Assembly (NCBI GenBank): GCA_949358305.1
Contig: CASHSZ010000015.1
Coordinates: 65,001-129,000, forward strand
Source of the DNA: Strigamia acuminata
Taxonomy: Eukaryota; Arthropoda; Chilopoda; Geophilomorpha; Linotaeniidae
Reading direction: 5' to 3'
Length of the DNA stretch: 64,000 nt
Shown here: piece after piece, positions 12,841 through 23,600 of the stretch
How positions within the stretch are numbered: the stretch's first letter is position 1
Layout of the letters: each line of letters opens with the position of its first letter
Notes under the pieces: generated by a model
What the model was told of the DNA's origin: nothing
The model's database searches: none
Seen by the model: only the letters and a program-made list of their open reading frames with translations
Program-made: the position numbers and the translations under genes

Positions 12841-12845
12841 ATTTT

Positions 12846-13010
12846 ACTCTACTCTACTCTACTCTACTCTACTCTACTCTACTTTACTTTACTTTACTTT
12901 ACTTTACTTTACTTTACTTTACTTTACTTTACTTTACTTTACTTTACTTTACTTTACTTTACTTTACTTTACTTTACTTTACTTTACTTTACTTTACTTT
13001 ACTTTACTTC
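12846..13010. repeat. Pentanucleotide array (CTCTA)n passing into (CTTTA)n
   Basis: About eight CTCTA units change at about 12884 to more than twenty CTTTA units, one substitution having spread through the right part of the array. It sits between the SINE array and the insertion site of element D. Confidence 0.95.
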
Positions 13011-13087
13011 GGGTTTCTTTCTTTTTTGTTTGTTTCAACCTCGTAGGTTGATTTGAACGTTTTTGAGAAGAAATGAAGAGAGAGAGA

Positions 13088-13615
13088 TGTAGACAGAGAA
13101 TGCGCAAAATATCGGTTATCACCGATTGGAAGCGTGTTTGGAGCCGCGCTACACGCGCGGACGGCGGCGATACGATCCGTATCGCTTGCAAACAAAGTGC
13201 GCGACGTAAGGTCGCTTATACGCACTGTGGGCTGCTCTAAAGCAATGAATAGACCCAACACAATGTCAAAAATATATAAAACACTTTATAAAACGAAATA
13301 TACATTACAAAACAGGTGGAAAATATCCAAGGAGCTGGAATCAAAGGATCGCGCCATCTTGGATTTATGGATACAGTGATAAGGGCACCCTGGTGCCGGA
13401 AATTAACATTAGGTGTGAACAAATCATTGAATTGGAGAACAAATCATAGTCTAAAAGGTACAGGAGTATGGAATTACATACGGGACAGCGCAAAACGAAT
13501 AGTAACATCGAAATCAATCAAATAATGACAAGAATACGCTGTATACCTAAACATAATGGGAAATCTAGGAAATAACGAATATATTCATCGATACAAATTG
13601 GTCTTTTGACCAACA
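13088..13615 (-). repeat. 3' LTR of element D
   Basis: It is 528 bp and begins TGTTGGTCAAAAGACCAA (minus strand) with a short inverted repeat at its start. It holds the hairpin GGCACCAGGGTGCC (13397-13384) and, downstream, an ATCCAAGATGGCGC motif shared with the LTR of element C. It ends TCTGTCTACA. Confidence 0.95.
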
Positions 13616-13824
13616 AATCCCCTCTTCGATGGAAATATTTATCAGGGGACAAGATGAACGTAGACTGGAATTACAGTTGATAATTGACGAGAAAAGAAAA
13701 TAATAAAGTCGAATCATCGGGCCGGGTACTGTCGTGGTTATCACTTAACTAAGCTCGGTATTCCCACAGAAACCCGATGATCCTCGAAACTGTGATAAAC
13801 AAAAATAGGAATGTCACGGTCTGT

Positions 13825-16800
13825 TCATACTCGGAAGATCCTCGAAATCAATGATCGTAAACGTTCCGAAGATAGCCACTTTGTGAATATGTCGGCGGTA
13901 TTAACTTCGCCGGCTACCTTTCGAAGATCGAAGACTCCCGCAGTAAACCACTCCCTGAGCCAGTGAAACTTCACGCGAATATGTTTCGTCTTCGCGTTCT
14001 CGATGTCATTGGACGTAAATTGAATCGAGGCCAGGGCGTCGGAATACACGATAGGTCGGGATAGACGATTGAGTATCGGGAATTCGGTGTACACGCTGTC
14101 GAGCCAGAAAATCTCCTTCACGCACTCAACCAGGGCGATGAATTCGGCTTCCATGGTTGAGCACGCTACGGTCGACTGTTTGCGACAGGACCAGCCAATG
14201 GGGACATTTCCAACGTATACGATGTATCCTCCGAAGCTCAACGATGTCTCCGGATCGCTTGCCCACGACGCGTCGGTGAATGCAGATAGTTGACTAGAAG
14301 AGCAACCGGATAATTCGATGCAAAGTTCTGCAGTGTTTGCTACGTACTGCAAAACCTGCAACAAGGCGCGGATGTGGGTTCGATTATAGCACGTGTTGTA
14401 CTGTGCCAAAGCAATGACGGAATAGAGTATGTCGGGACGAGTTCTCGATGCCAAAAACAGAAGTGAACCGATTAGAGATCGGTATGGAAAATCATCCAAG
14501 TTCTCGGTCGATCCTCTAACGAGTGTCGTTCCCGGGGTCACTGGTGTCTTGACGAGATTATTGGTCGTCGCCCCGAATTTCTTAACCAGTTTGGCGATAT
14601 AAGCACGTTGCGTTATGAAAGTGCGTCCGGCGTCGCGGATAAACTCGACGCCTAATAACTTCGTGATCGGTCCGAGGTTGACTATATCGAATTTCGAAGA
14701 GATGAGACGGATTAGCTGTTTGAAAACGCTGTCGGACGCGTAAAACACGACGATGTCGTCCACGTAGACCAGCATAACAGCTGTATTCCCGAACACGTAA
14801 ACACAATTACATGCTGGCAGTCTTCGAAATCCGAGGGCCCGAAGCGTCTCGTCGAGTTTCTCGAACCATTGTCTCCCGGATTGGTGGAGGCCGTAAAGTG
14901 ATTTGAGAAGAAGCCACACATTGTTTGGATCGGTGCATGTGGCACCTGCAGGGATTCTCATGTATACTTTATGCTTTAATTCCCCGTACAGGTACGCACC
15001 TTTCACGTCGAGGTGGGCGTCCTGCCAACCACGCAATACGACGAGAAGACAGAAAAACAGACGGATCAATATGAAGTTCACGACTGGGCTAAACACCTCA
15101 TCAAAATCGACTCCGAGGGTTTGATAAAAACCTTGTGCTACTAAGCGTGCTCGGTATCGGGTGACGGTTCCGGCTGCATCAGTTTTGAGTTTAAAAATCC
15201 ACTTGCAGCCAAGAATAGTGGTGTCGGGTGGTCGGGGAACTTCTTTATAGATTTCTCGCTCTTTAAACATATCGAGCTCCTCTCCAATCGCTTCACGCCA
15301 TTTCGGAGCGTCGTTGAACTTGGGAATTTCGGCGAATGAAGCCGGCTCGGTTCGGCATAGATGAGCCGCATGACGAACACCCGGAAGAGTTGGTAACTTA
15401 TGTTCGAGATTACCGAAGAAAAACAGTCCGGGGTCGTAATCAATATTGTTCAACATACAATACTCCTCGATGTCGTGATAAGATCTTAGACGGATCTTCG
15501 GAGTTGGAAAATAATAGACATCGATTAAAATCTTTCCGGGCTTTTGATCCTTTCTCAGGTGTTCCTCGCGTACCCATTCACGGCACTCGCCATCTCCACC
15601 GACGAATCGCCACTTATGAGTAGTGTGGCGCGCAGTCGCTGGTGAATTGGGATCGGGGTCGAAAATTTGCAGCCCTTGCGCAGCTTGATCATCAACACGT
15701 TGCTGACGACGTGTCGTGATAAATCTCGGCGTCGGTACCGGTGTTTCACGGGGAAGAGAAGGCGCTGCCGATCGCTGAGGTGATGGCGGAGCGGATGTAC
15801 GAGGAGTCGTCGGAGGCGATGGTCGTGCCGATTGTTCCGCTGACGCATCAACGTGTTCGGATGTTTCAGGATAAATCGACAATTCGTCCATCTCTCGGAT
15901 GTCATGGTCGGTGTCGCGTTCTTCTTCGTACGAAATGTGATGGGATTGACGAAGAGACGCAGAACCTGGAGGTAATGTCGCACATAAATCCAGCAATGCC
16001 CGTTCCGGAGTTGTCGGTGGTGGTATGTGGATGTGCGGAAAAGCCAGAGGCGTGTGCATCGAAGCAGATGCCGTCGACACACGTTCGGAATCGTTCGCAG
16101 AATGTTCTGACGCCTCGGAATCAGATCCCTTCGGCCACTGATGGTAATGTAGGTTATCATCAAATGTAACGGTTTGCTGTCCGGGACCAGTAAACGATTG
16201 TTGCGGCTGCTGCGTCGAAATTTTGATGGATTTCCGATACGACTGCCGCTCATCGATCTTAACGTGAATAGATTCGTAGACTTGGTTGTCAGTTGGGTTC
16301 CAAATTCTGTATCCACGGGTCCCTGAAGCGTAGCCGACTAAATATCCCTCCCAGGCCCGCGGATCCAGCTTCTTGCGTCCTGGTGCGGTGTAGTGCACCC
16401 AGCACTTGGAACCGACTTTTCGTAGATGTCGTAACGAAAGGGCTCTCTGTCGCCAAAGGATGTATGGGACCTGATTATTAAGTCGAGAATGAGGGCTCCG
16501 ATTCTTGATGTAGGCAAACGTGACCGAGAGCTCGGCCCAGAGCGCCTCCGGCAACTTGGTTTCGGATAAGACTGCACGAAAGTTGTCGGCCATTGTCCTA
16601 TTTATGCGCTCGGCCGTGCCATTCATCTGTGGCGATGACGGATTCGTTCGCTGACCCTGGATGCCCTTGTCTTGTAGATACCGGAGAAACTCGTTTGACA
16701 TAAACTCTCCGCCTCGATCGGTCCGAATTGCTTTTATTTGGGTGTCCTGGATTCTCTCAACTCGAGCGACGAAGTCCTTAAAGGTTGCAAAAACCTGCGA

Positions 16801-18834
16801 TTTCTGGGCTAGTGGTATTATCCAGCAATAGCGTGTCGCGTCGTCGATGACGGTAAGGACGAAACGCGCTCCTCCAAACGATGGCACAGGGGCGGGCCCC
16901 CAAATATCCATGTGGAGAAGGTCCAAAGGCTTCGTAGTCGAGGGATTCGGATCAGGCTTATGAGAAGCTTTTGTCGATTTGGCTATTCTGCAGTCGTTGC
17001 AGGCCAATTCCCTGCTCACTTCCCCTGGTGACATTCCGTAAACTTGGTCGTTTGCGGCCAACAGCTTCATTCCATTCGTATGAAGGTGGCCAAGACGGCT
17101 ATGCCATAAGCCGGTGGCATCCTTGACGGAGGCTGGATTGGCGATGACCTTCTTTTTCGGTTGAGACGGGTTGCCGAGGGGAGGAAAGGAATTTGCATTT
17201 GGAATTAGGGCTGGAACGGTTGTCGGGATCGACTGCAAAGCACTCGCATAGGAAGGAGGAACGGTCAGGTCATTGTGGATTTGCGTGGGGATAGGAGGAG
17301 GTATCGGATTGGTCGGAATAGGAGCTTGTTGGTTCAGAATTTGCTTCGAAGTCTCAACAATCGGCATTTCTATTCGAAAATCCGTGATCTCTCGCTGTTG
17401 GCCCTTTCCCCTTTTCGGTTTGGGGATTTTAATGAAATCCTCCTCGGTCGTTACGTACATTTGCGCAGGTGGCGATGGAGTCGTCGGTTGTACGGTGGGA
17501 GAAACCGTCGTCGCAAATGTCGGTGTAGTACACAAACCGTCCACATAATATAACCCGCCCCTCTCCTTTGCACGGATGAGTGGGCTGCGAATGTCCGATT
17601 GATAAACATGTATCTCACTGTTGAAAATGTGGATGTGATGTCGTGCCTTGTCTATCTTCGAAACCGAAATCAAGTTTGCCTCGAAATTCGGCGCGTAAAG
17701 GACATTGGTCAAATTCACGGTGCATCGGGTCTTATCGATCGCCAGAAGAAGTCGAACTGTTCCTTTGCCCGTGACTTGGGACTTTCCCTGTCCCAACTCG
17801 ATGTCGAATGGAATGACATCGGTAAACTCAGTGAAACCTGCACGCACGTGAGAAACGTGATCTGTAGCGCCGCAATCCAGAATCCACTCATTGGATTGCA
17901 TAAAATGAGCGACTGGACGTTGGATAAGCTGCGGCGCATTGACGAAAAATGTCCCCTCTCGGTGTGGATGCGAGCTTTCTCGGGGACGCGCGTTGTTGGC
18001 CTTCGCGGCAGCGTTCTTGTTGCGCCTGCGACTCTTGCTGCGTGACGATCGTTGCTGCAGTGAAGCCGCTGGTTGACCCTGTTGTTGACGGGGCGGACGT
18101 GGACATCGGTTCGCGTAATGTCCGAGCTGATCACAATTGAAACATTTCACCGTCGAAATATCGCGAGGTCCGGATTTATTTCGGGGTCGGAATTGTCCTT
18201 TCATAGACGCGTGAGCTGATGATTGGCTCGTTCCGAGTAACCCGATGGATTTGAGCCGCATGTGCTCGGAAATCAATTGTTCGGCGACATCCTTCGGCGT
18301 AAACTGAGGGTCTGGCCAATGGTATATTGCGAAGGTCGCCTGAGCATATTCGGGCGGCAGACACTTCAGATACTGGTACGCGTGGTGAACCGGGCTAATA
18401 ATCTCGTTGACATCGCTTAGTTGCCGCACGTAATTATCGACGCGGGCAATGAAGTCCGGCATATCTTCGCCAGGTTGGAGTTGGAGGCTGAGAAACTCCC
18501 AGCGCATCGCCGCTTGACGGGCTCTAGAGCTGGGCGCGTAGGTTTTCGCCAACTTGTCCCACGCCTCCTTTGGCGTGTTACAGGTTTCCAAAACAGTACG
18601 CTTGGCGGGGCTCACATGGATGTAGATGTGCCCTAACGCTTTATCTTTCTTGATCATGAATCTGTCCAATTCCTTGGGCGTTAACGTGGCAATATGTTCC
18701 GCTTCCTTGTCCTCCGTCACGTGCCTCCAGAGCCCTTCCGATTTCAAAAGAAATTGCATCGACAATCGCCATTGTTCATAATTGTCGACACCGAGAACCG
18801 GAATTAAGCTGTTCGAGTTGGCCGCTTTCTGCAT
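13825..18834 (-). CDS. Gag-Pol polyprotein of copia element D
   Basis: A single 1669-residue frame from ATG at 18834, starting MQKAANSNS, makes structural Gag and the enzymes for reverse transcription and integration. Domains by approximate residue: Gag (UBN2-type) 1-220, CCHC knuckle CFNCDQLGHYANRCP near 229, protease active site near 319 reading Asp-Cys-Gly instead of the usual Asp-Ser/Thr-Gly, integrase zinc region near 580-635, integrase DD35E core near 650-750, reverse transcriptase 1210-1450 with YVDD near 1355, and RNase H from about 1518 (TDASWASD) with MEAEF and YSDALASIQF. The order integrase before RT is diagnostic of the copia group. There is no stop or frameshift. As in other copia elements without a gag/pol shift, Gag excess may come from splicing or processing, which cannot be seen here. 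Confidence 0.95.
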   Translation of the reverse strand: MQKAANSNSLIPVLGVDNYEQWRLSMQFLLKSEGLWRHVTEDKEAEHIATLTPKELDRFMIKKDKALGHIYIHVSPAKRTVLETCNTPKEAWDKLAKTYAPSSRARQAAMRWEFLSLQLQPGEDMPDFIARVDNYVRQLSDVNEIISPVHHAYQYLKCLPPEYAQATFAIYHWPDPQFTPKDVAEQLISEHMRLKSIGLLGTSQSSAHASMKGQFRPRNKSGPRDISTVKCFNCDQLGHYANRCPRPPRQQQGQPAASLQQRSSRSKSRRRNKNAAAKANNARPRESSHPHREGTFFVNAPQLIQRPVAHFMQSNEWILDCGATDHVSHVRAGFTEFTDVIPFDIELGQGKSQVTGKGTVRLLLAIDKTRCTVNLTNVLYAPNFEANLISVSKIDKARHHIHIFNSEIHVYQSDIRSPLIRAKERGGLYYVDGLCTTPTFATTVSPTVQPTTPSPPAQMYVTTEEDFIKIPKPKRGKGQQREITDFRIEMPIVETSKQILNQQAPIPTNPIPPPIPTQIHNDLTVPPSYASALQSIPTTVPALIPNANSFPPLGNPSQPKKKVIANPASVKDATGLWHSRLGHLHTNGMKLLAANDQVYGMSPGEVSRELACNDCRIAKSTKASHKPDPNPSTTKPLDLLHMDIWGPAPVPSFGGARFVLTVIDDATRYCWIIPLAQKSQVFATFKDFVARVERIQDTQIKAIRTDRGGEFMSNEFLRYLQDKGIQGQRTNPSSPQMNGTAERINRTMADNFRAVLSETKLPEALWAELSVTFAYIKNRSPHSRLNNQVPYILWRQRALSLRHLRKVGSKCWVHYTAPGRKKLDPRAWEGYLVGYASGTRGYRIWNPTDNQVYESIHVKIDERQSYRKSIKISTQQPQQSFTGPGQQTVTFDDNLHYHQWPKGSDSEASEHSANDSERVSTASASMHTPLAFPHIHIPPPTTPERALLDLCATLPPGSASLRQSHHISYEEERDTDHDIREMDELSIYPETSEHVDASAEQSARPSPPTTPRTSAPPSPQRSAAPSLPRETPVPTPRFITTRRQQRVDDQAAQGLQIFDPDPNSPATARHTTHKWRFVGGDGECREWVREEHLRKDQKPGKILIDVYYFPTPKIRLRSYHDIEEYCMLNNIDYDPGLFFFGNLEHKLPTLPGVRHAAHLCRTEPASFAEIPKFNDAPKWREAIGEELDMFKEREIYKEVPRPPDTTILGCKWIFKLKTDAAGTVTRYRARLVAQGFYQTLGVDFDEVFSPVVNFILIRLFFCLLVVLRGWQDAHLDVKGAYLYGELKHKVYMRIPAGATCTDPNNVWLLLKSLYGLHQSGRQWFEKLDETLRALGFRRLPACNCVYVFGNTAVMLVYVDDIVVFYASDSVFKQLIRLISSKFDIVNLGPITKLLGVEFIRDAGRTFITQRAYIAKLVKKFGATTNNLVKTPVTPGTTLVRGSTENLDDFPYRSLIGSLLFLASRTRPDILYSVIALAQYNTCYNRTHIRALLQVLQYVANTAELCIELSGCSSSQLSAFTDASWASDPETSLSFGGYIVYVGNVPIGWSCRKQSTVACSTMEAEFIALVECVKEIFWLDSVYTEFPILNRLSRPIVYSDALASIQFTSNDIENAKTKHIRVKFHWLREWFTAGVFDLRKVAGEVNTADIFTKWLSSERLRSLISRIFRV

Positions 18835-19186
18835 CGTAGATCGATTCGCGAAGAGCGTAACACAACGCGAAAATCACACAGGCTCAGAGAGAGGCACTGA
18901 AATGTCGCACGAGATTGGAGCACTTTTCACAATTCGGAGCACTTCACTGCACGATTCCCTCGGTGTTCGATGCGAAAAACCACAAATTGGGCAATTCCTT
19001 CTGAAGGAATCAAATAACCTCCGGTTGCCAGTCTGAGAGGGTCCGATCGGCTTCCTGGAGCCGCGGGAAACCTCACTTGTACCGCGACAAGCACAACCGG
19101 AGAATACGTGTAAGCGTGATCGGACTCGATCGAAGAGCAAACACGATTCTAAAGGAACCCCCAAAAGCCTTAAATTTATCTTAAGA

Positions 19187-19378
19187 TTAACAATGGTATT
19201 TCGACAGAAGGAGAAATAGGTGAATCGATCGCGGTTGCGATCCTCGTGCAAATGAAGGCACGGCGCAGTTTTCTCGAAAAACTGGAAAAAACGCAAATTC
19301 GGATTGAAAAATCCGAATTTCTTCTCGATAAATCGAGGCTCTTCGTCCGGAAAATAATAGATCGACGATACTGTGCAT
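19187..19378 (-). CDS. Upstream ORF in the leader of element D
   Basis: ATG at 19378 opens a 63-codon frame beginning MHSIVDLLF, within the leader and ahead of gag. Element C has an upstream ORF starting MHSIDDLIYY at the same place. Beyond the first residues the proteins are not alike, because small insertions shift the frame, while the RNA hairpins below them are kept. The start may matter for translation control, but the peptide itself is probably not conserved. Confidence 0.35.
   Translation of the reverse strand: MHSIVDLLFSGRRASIYREEIRIFQSEFAFFPVFRENCAVPSFARGSQPRSIHLFLLLSKYHC
19227..19337 (-). promoter_or_regulatory. Five-hairpin RNA domain in the leader of element D
   Basis: Five consecutive perfect or near-perfect stems, read on the minus strand: 19337-19324 (6 bp), 19320-19295 (11 bp, 4-base loop), 19284-19266 (7 bp, loop TCGAG), 19262-19245 (5 bp), 19242-19227 (6 bp). 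Element C has five stems in the same order with almost the same gaps and compensating base changes. It lies between primer site and gag, where retroelement packaging, dimerisation or translation signals usually sit. Confidence 0.75.
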
Positions 19379-19715
19379 ACGCCGGGGTATACACAGCGGA
19401 ATTCGATCCGTTTCTCGTTGAAAAGTGTCACTTCGACACTGGCGAAAGGAAAATCGACGAATAATCTGAAAATATAAAATATTTCTCTCGAAATTCGCGA
19501 ATCCCGCGTAATTTCGGAGAAAATTAGACAAGTGTTGATGTGATTGACGACCCTGGTCGTCTGTGAACGTCGGTAGGACGTCGGCGTCGTAGGCGAGACG
19601 AAAATCGAGACAAAATGGCCGCCGAAAATCTGAAAATAAAAATATCGGCGCAAATTCGCGAATTTTGCGAAAAAGCGTCGAAAGATCAGGTAAATAGAAC
19701 GGTTGTTCACTGAAC

Positions 19716-19733
19716 AACCATCCTCTGCTACCA
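19716..19733 (-). other. Primer-binding site of element D (initiator tRNA-Met)
   Basis: The minus strand reads TGGTAGCAGAGGATGGTT, complementary to the 3' end of eukaryotic initiator tRNA-Met with its CCA, one base from the LTR end. Confidence 0.9.
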
Positions 19734-19734
19734 A

Positions 19735-20262
19735 TGTAGACAGAGAATGCGCAAAATATCGGTTATCACCGATTGGAAGCGTGTTTGGAGCCGCGCTACA
19801 CGCGCGGACGGCGGCGATACGATCCGTATCGCTTGCAAACAAAGTGCGCGACGTAAGGTCGCTTATACGCACTGTGGGCTGCTCTAAAGCAATGAATAGA
19901 CCCAACACAATGTCAAAAATATATAAAACACTTTATAAAACGAAATATACATTACAAAACAGGTGGAAAATATCCAAGGAGCTGGAATCAAAGGATCGCG
20001 CCATCTTGGATTTATGGATACAGTGATAAGGGCACCCTGGTGCCGGAAATTAACATTAGGTGTGAACAAATCATTGAATTGGAGAACAAATCATAGTCTA
20101 AAAGGTACAGGAGTATGGAATTACATACGGGACAGCGCAAAACGAATAGTAACATCGAAATCAATCAAATAATGACAAGAATACGCTGTATACCTAAACA
20201 TAATGGGAAATCTAGGAAATAACGAATATATTCATCGATACAAATTGGTCTTTTGACCAACA
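19735..20262 (-). repeat. 5' LTR of element D
   Basis: It is 528 bp and apparently identical to 13088-13615. As the 5' copy it supplies the promoter. The AAGATGGC motif and the hairpin upstream of it are candidates for the transcription start or poly(A) region. Confidence 0.95.
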
Positions 20263-20621
20263 AGAGAGAGGCGAGGCGTGTGGTTTACTCGCTGATTTAT
20301 TCGAGAGAGCAGATAACACAACAACAAAATGTATATATATACATGTGTATATGTATGTATGTATACATAAACAAATAAATAAATGAATGGGTGAACGAAT
20401 GAATGAACGAATGGAGAAAAAAAATAAATAAATAAATAAATAAATAAATAAAAAAAAAAAAATAAATAGGTCGCGGACGACGTCGTTGATGTCGCTCGCG
20501 CGTTCGGTTGTCCACCTCGCTCGCTCGCTGTCTGCCTGTCCAGCTCGCGTCATTCTAAGTCGGTCGGTCGGTCGGTCAATCGGTCGGTCGGTCGTTCTAA
20601 GTCGGTCGGTCGCTCGCTCGC
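20263..20621. other. Intergenic stretch, microsatellites only
   Basis: It contains (AT/GT)n, AAAT repeats at about 20422-20468 and GGTCGGTC repeats at about 20560-20610. No coding signal was seen. It separates element D from the 3' end of the zinc-finger gene. Confidence 0.7.
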
Positions 20622-23600
20622 TCACACCGACTCAAAGCTCCGGTCGTCGAGTGCATACGGCGGACGGTCACAGTATTCCAATAGAAACTCCGCGTGGTCC
20701 CGGTCGATATCCTCCGTTGCCGCGATCAACCGGACCATGTACTCCGGGACCAGGACCTTGGGCACTATCGTCGCGAGACGATCCGGCGGCATGCGGGGAA
20801 TGCCTTTCGGTGGAAGCAAACCGACCTCCGCTTCGTAGAGACCCTCGATCTTGCGAACCAGCCATCGACTCTGAAACGTGAATGGAAATTTAAACGAGCG
20901 AACAAACGAACGAACGAGCGAACGATTCGTTAACCCGTACCACCGCCTTGTCTCTGATCAACGCCTCGTGTTGGTCCGTCACCAGGTCTTCTCGCGCGCT
21001 GGTGGTCCCTTTAAACGCGCTCATCCGCCAACTCGCCGACTCGCCTCGGAGGACATTCGCAATGTGCCGGTAGCAAGCGTGCTCTTTGCGGGCCAGGCCC
21101 TCTTTGGTCGTGTAGACGGAGCACCTGCGAAAGAAATTCGGGATTAGTTCGACGAACGAAAAACGATCAACACCGAAAAAAAAAAAAAAAAAAAAAAAAA
21201 AAACTACCGCAGTTTGGAGCAGAGGGGTTCGTCGCGACAACCGCTGCAGACAAAACCTTCGCTTCGGCCGAGTCGTTTGGTCCACGGCCGCCCCACGCAC
21301 TCTTCGTGCACCGAGCATAAACACTCGGAGCATTTGATCTGCGGGTCGGCCACCCCGAGACAGTAGATACTGTCGCAACCGGTTGCCTTGGAGCCAGCGG
21401 CACCACTCCGATCGTGGCGATACAGGGACGTCTGAAATTTGAAACGAGCGAATTTGTGAACGGATACGAGAAAGAAAGAAAGAAAGAAAGAAAGAAAAAC
21501 GAGACAATACGGGACGAGATTTTTCGTTTCTTACCTTGAACGGTTGCGAAAACGGCCGCGAAGAAGATGACCGCGACTGCGACCACGACTGCGACCACGA
21601 CTGCGACTGCGACTCCTTCGATCGCGACTCCTTCGACTGTGACTCCTTCGATCGCGACTCCTTCGACTGCGACCGCGACCGCGACTGCGACCGCGACCGC
21701 GACTGCGACTGCGACTGCGACCGCGACCGCGACCGCGACCCGGTGCAGCGACTGTGCCCGGGCGAGGGCTCGTGTTCGGCGTGTTCGAGTTCGAACTCAC
21801 TTTCTCGCCGACGCTGTATCTCGCGACTCTGTGCGCGGATCATTTGGCCTTCGCACTCTACCTTCGCGCGGTTCTTTTTGCGGACTTCGCGGCGAGCGCG
21901 TTCCTCATCATCGTCGTCGTCGCGGACGAGCGGGATGCCGGGTACCCGACTACGCACGAAAGTGAAGCCGCGTACGGTGATGGGATCGCGCGAGAGGTCG
22001 ACGTCGTATTCTCGGGACTTGCTGGTGGCACCGGCACCGGCACCACGATCGGGGCGGGCGCTGGTGAAGAGGTCGGCACCACTGTCCTCGGCGCCGTCGT
22101 CGTCGCCGCCGCTGCTGCTGCTGCTGCTGCTGCTGTTGCTATTGTCGTCTGCACGTTTAATGGATCCGGCGTGTTTAGCGGCAACAACAGTAGATTTGGC
22201 GCGTTGCTCGGTGGTGGGTTTGGCACGTTGCTCGGCGGCGGATTTGGCGCGTTGCTCGGCGGCGGATTTGGCGCGTTGCTCGGCGGCGGATTTGGCGCGT
22301 TGCTCGGCGGCGGATTTGGCGCGTTGCTCGGCGGCGGATTTGGCGCGTTGCTCGGCGGCGGATTTGGCGCGTTGCTCGGCGGCGGATTTGGCGCGTTGCT
22401 CGGCGGCGGATTTGGCGCGTTGCTCGGCGGCGGATTTGGCGCGTTGCTCGGCGGCGGATTTGGCGCGTTGCTCGGCGGCAGATTTGGCGTGTTGCTCGGC
22501 GGTGCGAAGAGCAGTTGCAGCAGCGGGGGCAATGCGAAAGGTACCAGCGAGAGGAGAGGGACGCGGGGAAGGGAAAGAAGCGGGCATGGAAAACAAGCCC
22601 CTGACTTTGTCCTTTCCGAAGAGGAGATCCAGCACCGGGCGTTGTTGCACCATGTCGATGGCTTCCTGAAAAAGAAAACGAACGAGTCAATTCGATCGAG
22701 TCCTCGACGCGAGTCAGTCACGCACGTTCGACATCCACTTCGTGTACCCTTCCTTCATCAGGTCCAAGTTGCTTTGTTCTACTGGGAGAGAGAGAGAGAG
22801 AGAGAGATATAGAGAGTGAGTGAATAAAAAATTAAAATAATCAGTGAACGAGCGAATAAACCGAAACGTTTTTCTTTCACCTTCTTTTCTGCCTCGCCCT
22901 TTCGTCGTTTCGGTTGATCCGGGACACGTTGCGGCGCCGGGCGTTTCGGCGCCGGTAGTTTCGGTTCGCCGCATCCCCTTTGGTCGATGCTCGACCTTAT
23001 CGTCGCGGTCGGTACGTAAAATTTATGTTTCGTCCAAAGATGTTGCCTCAGGTCATCCGGCTGCGTGTCGCACAAAGGGCAGTCGGACGCGTGCTCCGTC
23101 GTCGAAAACAGTTCCTGTCGGGTAAAAAAACAAAAAAAAAAAAAAAACATACGATTTGTTCAGCGACGACACCGAGCGACCGCGCGAGGAAACACATACG
23201 TACCTGGCAAAAGCCGTCGAATGTGCCGATGTGGCCGCGCAGCAATTTCCTGGCCGCCTCAAAGTCTTTGGCCACGGTGTGCACACTCCGCCAGTGATCG
23301 CCAATGTCCCTGAGTGGGCCAGCCGGTTTCCATCCGCCGCCATCGTCGTCGTCGTCGCCGTCGCCGCCGTCGTCGTCGTCGCCGTCGTCGTAGGCGTAGT
23401 TCGCGCGTTTCCTGCGGCACAGCCAACACATCCCCGCCCTGCTGTGAACGGGCTTGTCCTGAACGAAGAAGAAGAAGAAGAAGAAGAAAAAAAAAAAACG
23501 AGCGAATCGACGACACGGGCGGGCGCCGCTGCTCACCTTCGCAGAGTCGTAAGAGCCAAAGTCTGTTTGTTGCGACTGCGACCCGCTGGGAGGGACTGGG

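Larger units (their letters stand above)
13088..20262 (-). mobile_element. Complete copia-type LTR retrotransposon D, probably young
   Basis: In minus orientation: 5' LTR 20262-19735, primer site 19733-19716, leader, single gag-pol frame 18834-13825, purine tract at about 13630-13616, 3' LTR 13615-13088. The 5-bp target duplication is AGAGA (13083-13087 and 20263-20267). Both LTRs are 528 bp and I saw no difference between them when reading them side by side. With an intact 1669-codon frame this suggests very recent insertion and possible competence to move. It landed in a GA-rich stretch next to the SINE array. Confidence 0.95.

Noticed and set aside
22175-22812. Open frames on both strands over the 24-bp repeat
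   Set aside because: A stop-free 24-bp unit keeps all frames open. Only the minus frame continuous with phase-matched exons and the acidic/SR/PHD parts was kept.
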